From Actinomycetota bacterium (lineage in GTDB: Bacteria > Actinomycetota > Acidimicrobiia > Acidimicrobiales > Microtrichaceae), in the NCBI GenBank assembly GCA_016703525.1, contig JADJBW010000013.1, positions 96,770 to 160,769 on the forward strand: a DNA stretch of 64,000 nt, written 5' to 3'. A program made the position numbers and the translations under genes. Numbering within the stretch: the stretch's first letter is position 1; each line of letters begins with the position of its first letter. Shown here piece by piece: positions 27,047 through 35,165 of this stretch. The notes under the pieces are model-generated. The model was not told the DNA's origin. It saw nothing but the letters and a program-made list of their open reading frames with translations, and did no database searches.

Positions 27047-28144
27047 ATGCTGTCCGATGAGGAACTGACCGCCCTGCTGTCGATCACCAACAGCGACCGA
27101 GACGAGACCACCCATGCGGTGACCGACCACGCGGACGCGATCTTCACGTGGGACTACGAAAAGGGCGCTCGCCCGGCCCTCGACAAGCTCTACGAGAAGG
27201 CCAAGGTGTCGCAGTGGAACGGCGAGACCGACTTGCCCTGGCACCTCGATGTCGACCCCGAACGCGACATCGAGCAGATGGCGGGCACGTTCGAGTCGTT
27301 CGCGACCCAGGCCGACCTGAGCGGTACCCCGTTCGAAAAGTGGAGTGATCGCAACTGGATGGACTTCAACCTGGAGCAGCACGCGTGGACGCTCAGCCAG
27401 TTCCTTCACGGCGAGCAGGGCGCTCTGCTGTGCACCGCCAAGATCGTCGAGACCGTGCCGTGGATCGATGCCAAGTACTACGCCGCGACGCAGGTGATGG
27501 ACGAGGCCCGCCACGTGGAGGTCTTCGCGAAGTACCTCGACACCAAGATCGAGCGCAAGTACCCCGTCAACGCGCACCTCGGCAAGCTGCTCGACGACAT
27601 CATCCTCGACTCCCGCTGGGACCTCACGTACCTCGGCATGCAGATCATGGTGGAGGGTCTGGCGCTCGCCGCGTTCGGCTTCATGCACGCGCTCACCGCC
27701 GAGCCGCTCCTCAAGCAACTCCTCCGCTACGTGATGAGCGACGAGGCGCGCCACGTTGCCTTCGGCGTGATCTCGCTGCAAAAGTACTACACCGGCCTGA
27801 CCAACGCCAAAATGCTCAAACGCCAGGAGTTCGCGTACGAAGCCGCCGTGCGCATGCGCGACCGCTTCATGGGACAGGAGGTGTTCGAGCGCATGGGCGT
27901 CGATGTGCGCGACGCCCTCACGCTGGTCAACCAAGACCCGGGCCGCCCCATCTTCCAGGCGATGCTGTTCTCGAAGATCGTGCCGAACTGCCGCAAGCTG
28001 GGCCTGCTCGATCGCAACGACGGCTGGCTGCGCGAGCGCTTCACCGAGATGGGCGTGATCGGCTTCGAGCACTGGGTCGACACCGGCGACGAATACGAGA
28101 CCATGCAGCTCGGCGCCGACGAGCTCGCCCCTGCGGCGTCGTGA
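27047..28144 (+). CDS. Ferritin-like diiron protein (R2/oxygenase-like)
   Basis: 365 aa. The ATG at 27047 follows AGAGGGG. The mostly helical sequence has the diiron signature twice: an early Glu in LHGEQGALLC and DEARHVEVF (ExxH, about residue 150), then MVEGLALAAF and SDEARHVAFG (second ExxH, about 235). This is the spacing of ferritin-like R2, desaturase and aryl-oxygenase folds. It would use O2 with two irons to oxidise a substrate or protein partner, in the cytosol. First gene of a four-gene unit with 3-4 nt overlaps. Not a canonical ribonucleotide reductase subunit: no R1 gene is nearby. Exact reaction unknown. Confidence 0.8.
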   Translation: MLSDEELTALLSITNSDRDETTHAVTDHADAIFTWDYEKGARPALDKLYEKAKVSQWNGETDLPWHLDVDPERDIEQMAGTFESFATQADLSGTPFEKWSDRNWMDFNLEQHAWTLSQFLHGEQGALLCTAKIVETVPWIDAKYYAATQVMDEARHVEVFAKYLDTKIERKYPVNAHLGKLLDDIILDSRWDLTYLGMQIMVEGLALAAFGFMHALTAEPLLKQLLRYVMSDEARHVAFGVISLQKYYTGLTNAKMLKRQEFAYEAAVRMRDRFMGQEVFERMGVDVRDALTLVNQDPGRPIFQAMLFSKIVPNCRKLGLLDRNDGWLRERFTEMGVIGFEHWVDTGDEYETMQLGADELAPAAS

Positions 28145-29499
28145 CCCTGCGTCGATCCGACTTCGGCGACGACTTCACCTGGGGGGTCGCGTCGGCAGCG
28201 TTCCAGATCGAGGGCGGCCACGAGGCCGACGGCAAACGCCCATCGGTGTGGGACGAAGCCGGCCGGCGCGGCAGAATCCGCGGCGGCGACGTCGGCAACC
28301 TCGCGATCGATGCCTTCCATCGCTACGAGGAAGACCTCGACCTGATCGCGGAGCTCGGCGTCAACGCCAATCGCTTCTCGATCAGCTGGCCACGCGTGTT
28401 CGGCGACGGCCGAGGTCCGTGGAACGCCAAGGGTGGCGACTACTACGACCGGGTGATCGACGGGTGCCTCGAACGCGGGCTCGAACCGTGGGTGACCGTC
28501 CACCATTGGGACCTTCCCCAAGCGCTCCAGGACGAGGGCGGATGGACGCGGCGGGGAATCGTCGAGGACTTCGCCGCGTTCGCCGAGGAGGTGGCGCGAC
28601 GATACGGCGACCGGGTGAAGCACTGGATGGTGTTCAACGAGCCGCTGTCGGTCGTCGGCCACATCGCGGGCGGGATCCACTCGCGCCTCGGCCCGCACCC
28701 GTTCCAGGCACTTGCGGCGACGCACCACATGAATCTGGCGTGCGCCGAGGCGGGTCGTCGCATGCGCCGGGCCCTGCCCGCCGATGCCCGCATCGGCACC
28801 ACCCACGTGTTCTCCATCCAGGCTCCGTTCGACACCGACGACGCGAAGCTGCGCCGGGCGCAACGAGCGCTCGACGCCATCACGATGGGCATGTTCCTCG
28901 ACCCGGCGGCCGGCCTCGGCTATCCCTTCGAGGCGACCCCGCTCCTCGCCCCGATGAAGCGGGCGATCCACGACGGCGACCTCGACGCCGTGCGGTTCGA
29001 CTACGACTTCATGGGCGTGCAGTACTACGGCCCGACACCAATGCGGCGCGCGCCGATTCCGGGCCTGGGCGGCATCCCGTTGCCGACCCTGCGCACGGCC
29101 GAGGCCAACGTGCGCTCCACCACCGGCATCCCCGTCGAACCCGAGGGGCTCATCGAAGTGCTGCGGCGGTACCGCAACCACCCGTCGTGTCGACGTTTCG
29201 TCATCACCGAGTCGGGCTTCGGCATGAAGGACCGCCTCGTCGACGGCCGGGTCCGCGACGACCTGCGCATCTGGTACGCCCGCACGCACCTCGAGGTACT
29301 GCGACGCGCCAAGGCCGAGGGCTTGCCCGTCGACGGGTTCTTCCAGTGGTCCTACGCCGACAACATCGAGTGGATCTTCGGGCGCGACGGCCGGTACGGG
29401 CTCGTGTACATCGACTACGACGACAACCTGCGGCGAATCCCCAAGGACTCGTACCGCTGGTTCCGCCAGCTCCTCACCACCGGCGAGGGTGTCGACTGA
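28141..29499 (+). CDS. Glycoside hydrolase family 1 (beta-glucosidase-like)
   Basis: 452 aa from the GTG at 28141, overlapping the diiron stop (GTGA). It is a full-length GH1 TIM barrel: DFTWGVASAAFQIEGG at the N-terminus, VNANRFSISWPRVF, VTVHHWDLPQAL, acid/base Glu in MVFNEPLS (about E167), and nucleophile Glu in VITESGFG (about E357; ESG instead of the usual ENG). The C-terminal WSYADNIEWIFGRDGRYGL matches the aglycone-site Trp/Glu region. No signal peptide, so it acts in the cytosol on a beta-glycoside. Being coupled to a diiron enzyme, a regulator and a hydrolase suggests it releases an aglycone for oxidation; that link is inference. Confidence 0.93.
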   Translation: MTLRRSDFGDDFTWGVASAAFQIEGGHEADGKRPSVWDEAGRRGRIRGGDVGNLAIDAFHRYEEDLDLIAELGVNANRFSISWPRVFGDGRGPWNAKGGDYYDRVIDGCLERGLEPWVTVHHWDLPQALQDEGGWTRRGIVEDFAAFAEEVARRYGDRVKHWMVFNEPLSVVGHIAGGIHSRLGPHPFQALAATHHMNLACAEAGRRMRRALPADARIGTTHVFSIQAPFDTDDAKLRRAQRALDAITMGMFLDPAAGLGYPFEATPLLAPMKRAIHDGDLDAVRFDYDFMGVQYYGPTPMRRAPIPGLGGIPLPTLRTAEANVRSTTGIPVEPEGLIEVLRRYRNHPSCRRFVITESGFGMKDRLVDGRVRDDLRIWYARTHLEVLRRAKAEGLPVDGFFQWSYADNIEWIFGRDGRYGLVYIDYDDNLRRIPKDSYRWFRQLLTTGEGVD

Positions 29500-30065
29500 T
29501 GACCGCCACCCGCGCCGAGGTGAAGCGCGAGGCCCTCCTCGACGCCGCCGTGCGCGCCCTACGCAGCCGCGGCGCGGACGTGTCGATGAACGAGATCGCA
29601 GGCGAGGCCGGGGTCACCAAACCCGTGCTGTACCAGCATTTCGATTCGAAGGCCGGGCTCGCCGAGGCGCTCGGTGACCGCTACCTCGCCGATCTCGGCG
29701 TGACCCTGAACGACCTGCTGCTCGAATCGGCCGACGCCGCGACCGCGGTGACCGCCGGCGTGCGCGTGTTCGTGTCGTTCGCCGCGACCGAGCCCGAGCT
29801 CTTTCGCTTTCTCATGGAGGGTGCGGGCCCGGCGATCGACGACAGCCCCATGGCCGAGTCGATGATCGATCTGATGGTGCGGTTCCTCACGGGCCCGCTC
29901 GTGGGTCTTCCCGATGCCCGGCGGGCTCGCATCTGGGGTGTTGCGCTCATGTCGACGGTCATCAGCACCGTCCCGTGGGCGCTTGCCCACGAGCGCGACG
30001 CCACTCGCGCGAGCCTGGTCGAGGATTTGTCCGCGCTGCTGCTGCGCGGCATCGGAGGATCATGA
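29499..30065 (+). CDS. TetR-family regulator inside the diiron-GH1 operon
   Basis: 188 aa; the ATG at 29499 overlaps the GH1 stop (TGATG). N-terminal HTH: REALLDAAVRALRSRGADVSMNEI, then AGVTKPVLYQHFDSKAGLAEAL. The C-terminal domain has MEGAGPAIDDSPMAESMIDL, a common arrangement in actinobacterial TetR proteins. Its position between enzyme genes suggests auto-regulation of the operon in response to its substrate or product; no operator was identified. Confidence 0.9.
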   Translation: MTATRAEVKREALLDAAVRALRSRGADVSMNEIAGEAGVTKPVLYQHFDSKAGLAEALGDRYLADLGVTLNDLLLESADAATAVTAGVRVFVSFAATEPELFRFLMEGAGPAIDDSPMAESMIDLMVRFLTGPLVGLPDARRARIWGVALMSTVISTVPWALAHERDATRASLVEDLSALLLRGIGGS

Positions 30066-30793
30066 CTGTCACCCTGCTCATTCACGGTGTGCCCGAGACC
30101 CCGGCAATCTGGCACGAGCTGGCCCCTCGGCTTCCCGGCGACGTGCGCGCGCTGCAACTGCCGGGGTTCGGCTGCGGGCTGCCCGATGGGTTCACCGCGA
30201 CGATGGACGAGTACCGCGAGTGGCTCGTCGCGGCGATCGAGTCGATCGGCGAGCCGGTCAACGTGGTCGGTCACGACTGGGGCGGCATCCTGGTTGCCGG
30301 CGTGGCGCTCGACCCGCCGGCGAATCTGCGCTCTTGGACGACCGATGCGATCGGCGCCGTCTTCGAGAAATTCACCTGGCACGACCTGGCCATGATCTGG
30401 CGAACGCCTGAGGCGGGCGAGGCGTTCTGGACCGACCTGCTCGCCGACCGTGCCGCTGCCGCCGAGGTGCTGACGAGCTTCTCGCTGACGCTCGACCACG
30501 CCCAGCAACTGATCGAGCATGTCGACGACACGATGATCGATGCGATCCTGCGGCTGTACCGCTCGTCGGACGGGCTCGGCAGCGGCTGGCTGGCATCGGG
30601 CCGGCTGCCGAAGCCCGGGCTCGTGGTCGTGGCAGCCGACGACGCGTTGGGCGACGTGGAGCTCACCACGATGATGGCGCAGCGCACGGGTGCCGAACTC
30701 GCCGTGCTCGATCATGGCGGGCACTTCTGGCCGATCGAGAACCCCGAAGGTGGCGCCGACGCGATCGCCAGCTTCCACGCCTCGCTCGCGTGA
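30062..30793 (+). CDS. Alpha/beta hydrolase with Asp nucleophile (epoxide hydrolase/dehalogenase-like)
   Basis: 243 aa; the ATG at 30062 overlaps the TetR stop (ATGA). The fold shows in LLIHGVPETPAIWHELA (oxyanion HG), the nucleophile elbow VVGHDWGGILVAG with Asp in place of Ser, and the terminal LDHGGHFWPIENPE carrying the catalytic His. Asp at the elbow is typical of haloalkane dehalogenases and epoxide hydrolases, though some esterase-like members share it. Last gene of the operon, ending just before a strong hairpin. Substrate unknown. Confidence 0.88.
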   Translation: MTVTLLIHGVPETPAIWHELAPRLPGDVRALQLPGFGCGLPDGFTATMDEYREWLVAAIESIGEPVNVVGHDWGGILVAGVALDPPANLRSWTTDAIGAVFEKFTWHDLAMIWRTPEAGEAFWTDLLADRAAAAEVLTSFSLTLDHAQQLIEHVDDTMIDAILRLYRSSDGLGSGWLASGRLPKPGLVVVAADDALGDVELTTMMAQRTGAELAVLDHGGHFWPIENPEGGADAIASFHASLA

Positions 30794-30824
30794 GCGCAAT
30801 CCCCGCGCCGAACGCGAAGGCGTT

Positions 30825-30861
30825 GCCGGGCGTGCGCGCACTCGGGTGACGCACGCCCGGC
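30825..30861. terminator. Bidirectional hairpin between convergent genes
   Basis: A perfect 12-bp inverted repeat, GCCGGGCGTGCG (30825-30836) and CGCACGCCCGGC (30850-30861), with a 13-nt loop. It lies between the stops of two convergent genes (30793 and 30869). No T-run on either side, as is common in high-GC actinobacteria. Confidence 0.8.
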
Positions 30862-30868
30862 GACGCGT

Positions 30869-31819
30869 CTACCGGGCGGCCAACCAGTTCAACAGGTTGG
30901 GGTAGTTGGCCTGGCTCATCGGCCAATGCGTGGCCCACGACCAGTCGGGGCTCGGGTACGAGACGTCGCCCACATTGTCGAGCGGAATGCCGTAGGCGTT
31001 CGCCATGTTCTGGGCGTTCACCACAGGGATGGTCAGGTCGTTGTTGGCGTGGATCAGGTAGCCCGCGGGTCGGCCGGGTCGGTTGTACTGCACCATCGGG
31101 TTCGCCTGAGCCGTGGTGTAGCCGAAGGGATTCCCCGCCACCCACGCATCGATGTTCGCCTTCGCGTTGCCCTCGTTGTAGTCGAGCGGGGCGGAGATGC
31201 CGATCCATCCGTTGATCGACGGGAAGTCGACCCCCGGCAGCGCACCTTGCGTTCCCGAGTAGGCGCCCATGAGCGCCGCGATGGTCCCTCCGGCGGAATG
31301 CCCCGCCACGATGACCCGCGACGCGTTCACGCCGGCGAGTTGGCCACCGAGCCCCTGCACCCATTTCACGGCCTCGATCGTGTCGATCAATGCTCCGGGG
31401 AACTTGGTCGCGGCGTCGCCCGTCACCAGGCGGTAGTTGATGGTGACGATGTCCCATCCGTTCTCGCGCTGCTTGAGCAGCGGACCCATGTGGATGTTGG
31501 CGTACGCGGCCGACGGGCAGTCCGGCACCGGGTTGCCCCGCTTGTCACCCCCGCTGAATCCGCCGCCGTGGACGAAGACGATCGTTCCCCGTGCGTCGCC
31601 GGCGATGTGCTTGAACACGTCAAGGCGCTGCTCCGGGGTGAACCGGTAGATGTACTCGGCGTCGGGTCCACTACACGACATGTAGTTCTGGTCGACCGTC
31701 GCGGGCGGTCCACCTGGCGGCGGGCACGCCGTGAGCAGCGGCGTGATCGCCAGTGCCGCCCCGACGCCGACGGACCGCAGCGCCCGGCGCGACGCGCTGC
31801 GCGAAAGAAGAGATGACAT
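30869..31819 (-). CDS. Exported lipoprotein esterase, alpha/beta hydrolase (HSL-like)
   Basis: 316 aa from an ATG at 31819, preceded by GGGGG. The signal peptide is Arg-rich then hydrophobic (RRALRSVGVGAALAITPLL) with lipobox LLTAC near residue 32. The esterase fold shows an oxyanion motif VFVHGGGFSGGDKRG, nucleophile elbow VIVAGHSAGGTIAALMG, and a His near the end (WSWATHWPMS). Asp candidates lie in HANNDLTIP. It would hydrolyse esters at the cell surface. It lies between the diiron operon and the thiolase gene, separated from the former by the hairpin. Confidence 0.88.
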   Translation of the reverse strand: MSSLLSRSASRRALRSVGVGAALAITPLLTACPPPGGPPATVDQNYMSCSGPDAEYIYRFTPEQRLDVFKHIAGDARGTIVFVHGGGFSGGDKRGNPVPDCPSAAYANIHMGPLLKQRENGWDIVTINYRLVTGDAATKFPGALIDTIEAVKWVQGLGGQLAGVNASRVIVAGHSAGGTIAALMGAYSGTQGALPGVDFPSINGWIGISAPLDYNEGNAKANIDAWVAGNPFGYTTAQANPMVQYNRPGRPAGYLIHANNDLTIPVVNAQNMANAYGIPLDNVGDVSYPSPDWSWATHWPMSQANYPNLLNWLAAR

Positions 31820-31995
31820 GTTGAACCCCCGCGTGGTCAAGCAGCGCCCGTGCGCCGCAGGCGAAGCGTAGACACTCTCGCAATCGCGTGTCGGGTTCAC
31901 TGCGGACGCGATCGCTGAGTTCGCTCGCGCAGCCGCGGCGGCGCTGCGCTAGCACGCGTTCTGGGCGCACTCGGCCGACAGGTGCCACCCAGGTG

Positions 31996-33200
31996 TCAGC
32001 CGACGCGTTCGAGGATGTGGATGCCGCAGGCCGAGCCGAGTCCGATCACGTGCGCCAGACCGAGACGGGCACCGTCGATCTGGCGGTCCCCCGCCTCGCC
32101 CCGCAGGTGATGGCACACCTCCCACACGTTGGCGATGCCGGTGGCCGACACCGGATGCCCCTTCGACTGCAGCCCGCCCGACACGTTCACGGGCATCGAA
32201 CCGTCACGGAAGGGCGCCCGCGACTCGAAGAAGTCGACCGCACCACCGGGCTCGCACAGCATCAGGTTGTCGTAGTGCACCAGCTCGGCGGTCGCGAAGC
32301 AGTCGTGCAGCTCGACGAGATCGAGATCCTCGGCCCGACGCCGGCTTGCGCGTAGGCCGCCTCGGCCGCCCGGCGCGTCAGCGTGTTCACATCGAACAGC
32401 ACCTGGCACCCCTCGGTGTAGGGGTCGGAGGTGAGCACCGACGCACGGATGCGCACGGCGCGCCGTCGCTGCTCGGCCGACATGGTCGCCAACCGGTCGC
32501 CCGACACCACCACCGCCGCGGCCGCGCCGTCGCAGTTGGCCGAGCACATCGGCCGGGTGTTGGGGTACGCGACCATGAAGTCGCCCATGATCTGCTCGAG
32601 CGACAGCTCCTTCTGATAGGTCGCGAGCGGGTTCAGCGTGGAATGTGCGTGGTTCTTCTGACTGATGCGAGCGAAGAGTTCGAGCGGGACACCGGCATAG
32701 GACTGCTCATACAGGTACTGCATCCCGATCTGCGCGAACACACCCGGCATCGTGATCGTGCCGATGCGCCCGTCGGTCGGCGCGATCGCTCCCACGCGGC
32801 CCGACGGCGTCCACGTGTCGCGGTCCGCTGCCTTCGACCCGCCGAGCAGCAGGCCCGCTCCCGAGAGCTTCTCGACGCCCACGGCGAGTCCCATGTCGGC
32901 CTCGCCCGCCTTGATCGCCATGATCACCGTGCGCAGCGCGGTGGCACCGGTGGCACACGCGTTCTGCACGTTGTAGACGGGTACGCCCGTCTGACCGATC
33001 TGCTTCTGCAGCATCTGCCCGAATCCACCGGGGCCGCCCAGCAGGTTGCCCGCGCCGATCACGTCCATGTCCGACATGGCGACATCGCCGTCGGCGAGCG
33101 CTGTGAGTGCGGCCTGCGCCCCCAGGTCGACCGCGTCGAAATCTGGGTGCTTCCCGAATCGCGTCATCGAGATGCCCAGGATGTAGATGTCGTCGCTCAC
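31996..33200 (-). pseudogene. Thiolase (SCP2/lipid-transfer type), frameshifted
   Basis: The start GTG at 33200 overlaps the DUF35 stop (GTGA). The first frame gives DIYILGISMTRFGKHPDFD, the catalytic Cys in VYNVQNACATGATALR, and GRIGTITMPGVFAQIGMQYL, then derails after EAAYAQAGVG. The second frame continues with AEDLDLVELHDCFATAELVHY, the active-site His in LQSKGHPVSATGIAN and the second Cys in GLGSACGIHILERVG. One G is missing in the run at about 32334-32337 (GTCGGGCCGAG should be GTCGGGGCCGAG). All thiolase catalytic residues are intact. Expected role: thiolytic or retro-Claisen step on an acyl-CoA, together with the DUF35 protein. Confidence 0.9.
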
Positions 33201-33598
33201 GCGTTGCCCCCTTGCTCGGCCGGCTCGAAGGCGAACGCGATGCCCTCGTTTCCTGCGGTGTCCTCGCCCATGGAGAACGTGGTCAGGCGCACCGGCATAC
33301 CCAGGCGCACGTGGTCGGCGTCGGGCGTCACGTTGCGCAGGTTCGCCTGCACCGTGGTTCCGCCGCAGTCGAGGATCGCGGCGACGAACGGCACCTCGAT
33401 GCCGGGTGCAGCGAACCCCACGATCGTGAAGGCGGTGACCACCGCGTCGGTGGCGACCGCCGCGTCCACGAAGCCTTGACCGCCGCACGCGGCGCACGCG
33501 TTTCGACGGTCGAAGAACCGCGCACCGCACGAGGTGCACTCGTGCGCGCACAGGTGCGGCTCGGGTTCGAGGCGCAGATAGTCGACGACTGGGACCAT
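33197..33598 (-). CDS. DUF35/OB-fold zinc-ribbon acyl-CoA-binding protein
   Basis: 133 aa from an ATG at 33598. It opens with a rubredoxin-like zinc ribbon (CTSCGARFFDRRNACAACGG, four Cys) and continues with an OB-fold: VVTAFTIVGFAAPGIEVPFVAAI, TVQANLRNV, and MPVRLTTFSM. DUF35 proteins form complexes with SCP2-type thiolases and bind the acyl-CoA substrate (as in steroid side-chain aldolases). Overlap with the thiolase start supports such a complex here. Confidence 0.9.
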   Translation of the reverse strand: MVPVVDYLRLEPEPHLCAHECTSCGARFFDRRNACAACGGQGFVDAAVATDAVVTAFTIVGFAAPGIEVPFVAAILDCGGTTVQANLRNVTPDADHVRLGMPVRLTTFSMGEDTAGNEGIAFAFEPAEQGGNA

Positions 33599-33787
33599 GA
33601 CCACGTTGTTCGCTCCGATCGTTCGGCATCGCATCCGCGTCTGCGGCAGCTCGTGGGTTCGGCGGTCGCAACTTCCCCTGCGCGCCGACGACGACTGGGA
33701 TACGGTGTGGACGTTATCGAACACTTGCGTCAGTTTTCGAGATCGCGGCAGGACGGGGGCCCAATCGTGACTGCGGGGGAGAACAGC

Positions 33788-35155
33788 GTGCGACGGAGAA
33801 GCATCCACACAGCGGTCGCCGTGACAGCGCTCTGCCTGCTCGGCGCATCGTGCGGCAACAGCACGAAGGACGACAGCGCCAAGAGCCCGACGACCGGAAG
33901 CGAGTCGAAGGGCCGGGGCGGCGGCGAGGACACCAGGAACGACTACGTGGAGCGCCCCGGCGTTCCCGGCGTGACCACGTCGGAAATCCGCTATTCGATC
34001 GTCGGCACGAAGGTCGGCAACCCGCTCGGCATCTGCATCCTCGACTGCTACACCGCGGGCATCAAGGCATATTTCGCCTGGCGCAACAGCGAGGGCGGCA
34101 TCTACGGCCGCAAGCTCGCCGTCGGCGACATCATCGACGACGAGCTCGGTCAGAACCAGGCGAAGGCACAACAGGTCATCGCCGATCCCAACACCTTCGC
34201 CAACTTCCAGGCGACGCTCGTCGCAAGCGGATGGGGCGACCTCGACAAGGCCGGCGTGCCCACCTACACGTGGGGCATCAACTCGACCGAGTCGGCCAAC
34301 CGGACCGCGATCTTCCCCAGTCTCGCGGTGCGGTGCTCCGACTGCGTGCGGCCCGCCGTTCCGTGGATCGCAAAGCAGGTCGGCGCGTCGAAGGCAGCGG
34401 CGATCGGCTACGGCATCAGCGAGAACTCCAAGGAATGCGCCGGCGCTTTCGGCGACGCGATCACCCACTACGCCAAGGACTCCGGAGTCGAGCTCGCCTA
34501 CACCAACGACTCGCTCGACTACGGGCTCCCCAACGGCGTCGGGCCCATGGTGAGCGCCATGAAGGCGGCAGGCGTCGACTTCGTGGCGAGCTGCATCGAC
34601 CTGAACGGCATGAAGACGCTCGCCCAGGAGCTGCGCCGACAGGGGATGGACGATGTGGTCCTGTACCACCCCAACAGCTACGACCGGGCCTTCGTGTCCA
34701 CATCGGACGGACTCTTCGACGGCGACATCGTGGCGGTGCAGTTCCGGCCGTTCGAGGCGAGCGCCACCGGCAACGCGCTCACCGAGTTCACGACCTGGAT
34801 CGACAAGCAGGGGGCCGAACCGTCGGAGCTCGCGATGGTCGGCTGGATCAACGCATCCATGGCCTACGACGCGCTCCTCGCCGCCGGGCCCGAGTTCGAC
34901 CGCCAACGAGCGATCGACGCGCTCAACGAAGAGACGGCCGACTCGGCCGGCGGGTTGTTGATTCCCGTGGACTGGACCGTCGCCCACACGCCGTACAAGA
35001 AGAGCGACCCGCAGCCGAGCGACACCGAGTGCCAAGCGTTCGTGAAGGTGACGGGGAACCGATTCGAGATGTTCGGCGATCCGAAGAAGCCGTGGAAGTG
35101 CTGGGCGGAAGGCGACCCATACGTGTTCGACGCCACCGACGAGAGCTTCGGCTGA
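33788..35155 (+). CDS. Liv-type ABC transporter substrate-binding lipoprotein
   Basis: 455 aa. The GTG at 33788 is preceded by GGGGGAG; an in-frame GTG slightly upstream is less well placed. Leader RRRSIHTAVAVTALCLLGASC with lipobox Cys near residue 23, then a charged linker. The type I periplasmic-binding fold (Peripla_BP_6) shows in TSEIRYSIVGTKVG, AYFAWRNSEGGIYGRKL, NQAKAQQVIADPNTFANFQA and MVSAMKAAGVDFVASC. Two Cys pairs (CILDC, CSDC) are notable. First gene of a transport operon read away from the thiolase-DUF35 pair. Confidence 0.93.
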   Translation: MRRRSIHTAVAVTALCLLGASCGNSTKDDSAKSPTTGSESKGRGGGEDTRNDYVERPGVPGVTTSEIRYSIVGTKVGNPLGICILDCYTAGIKAYFAWRNSEGGIYGRKLAVGDIIDDELGQNQAKAQQVIADPNTFANFQATLVASGWGDLDKAGVPTYTWGINSTESANRTAIFPSLAVRCSDCVRPAVPWIAKQVGASKAAAIGYGISENSKECAGAFGDAITHYAKDSGVELAYTNDSLDYGLPNGVGPMVSAMKAAGVDFVASCIDLNGMKTLAQELRRQGMDDVVLYHPNSYDRAFVSTSDGLFDGDIVAVQFRPFEASATGNALTEFTTWIDKQGAEPSELAMVGWINASMAYDALLAAGPEFDRQRAIDALNEETADSAGGLLIPVDWTVAHTPYKKSDPQPSDTECQAFVKVTGNRFEMFGDPKKPWKCWAEGDPYVFDATDESFG

Positions 35156-35165
35156 CAGCACCCCG

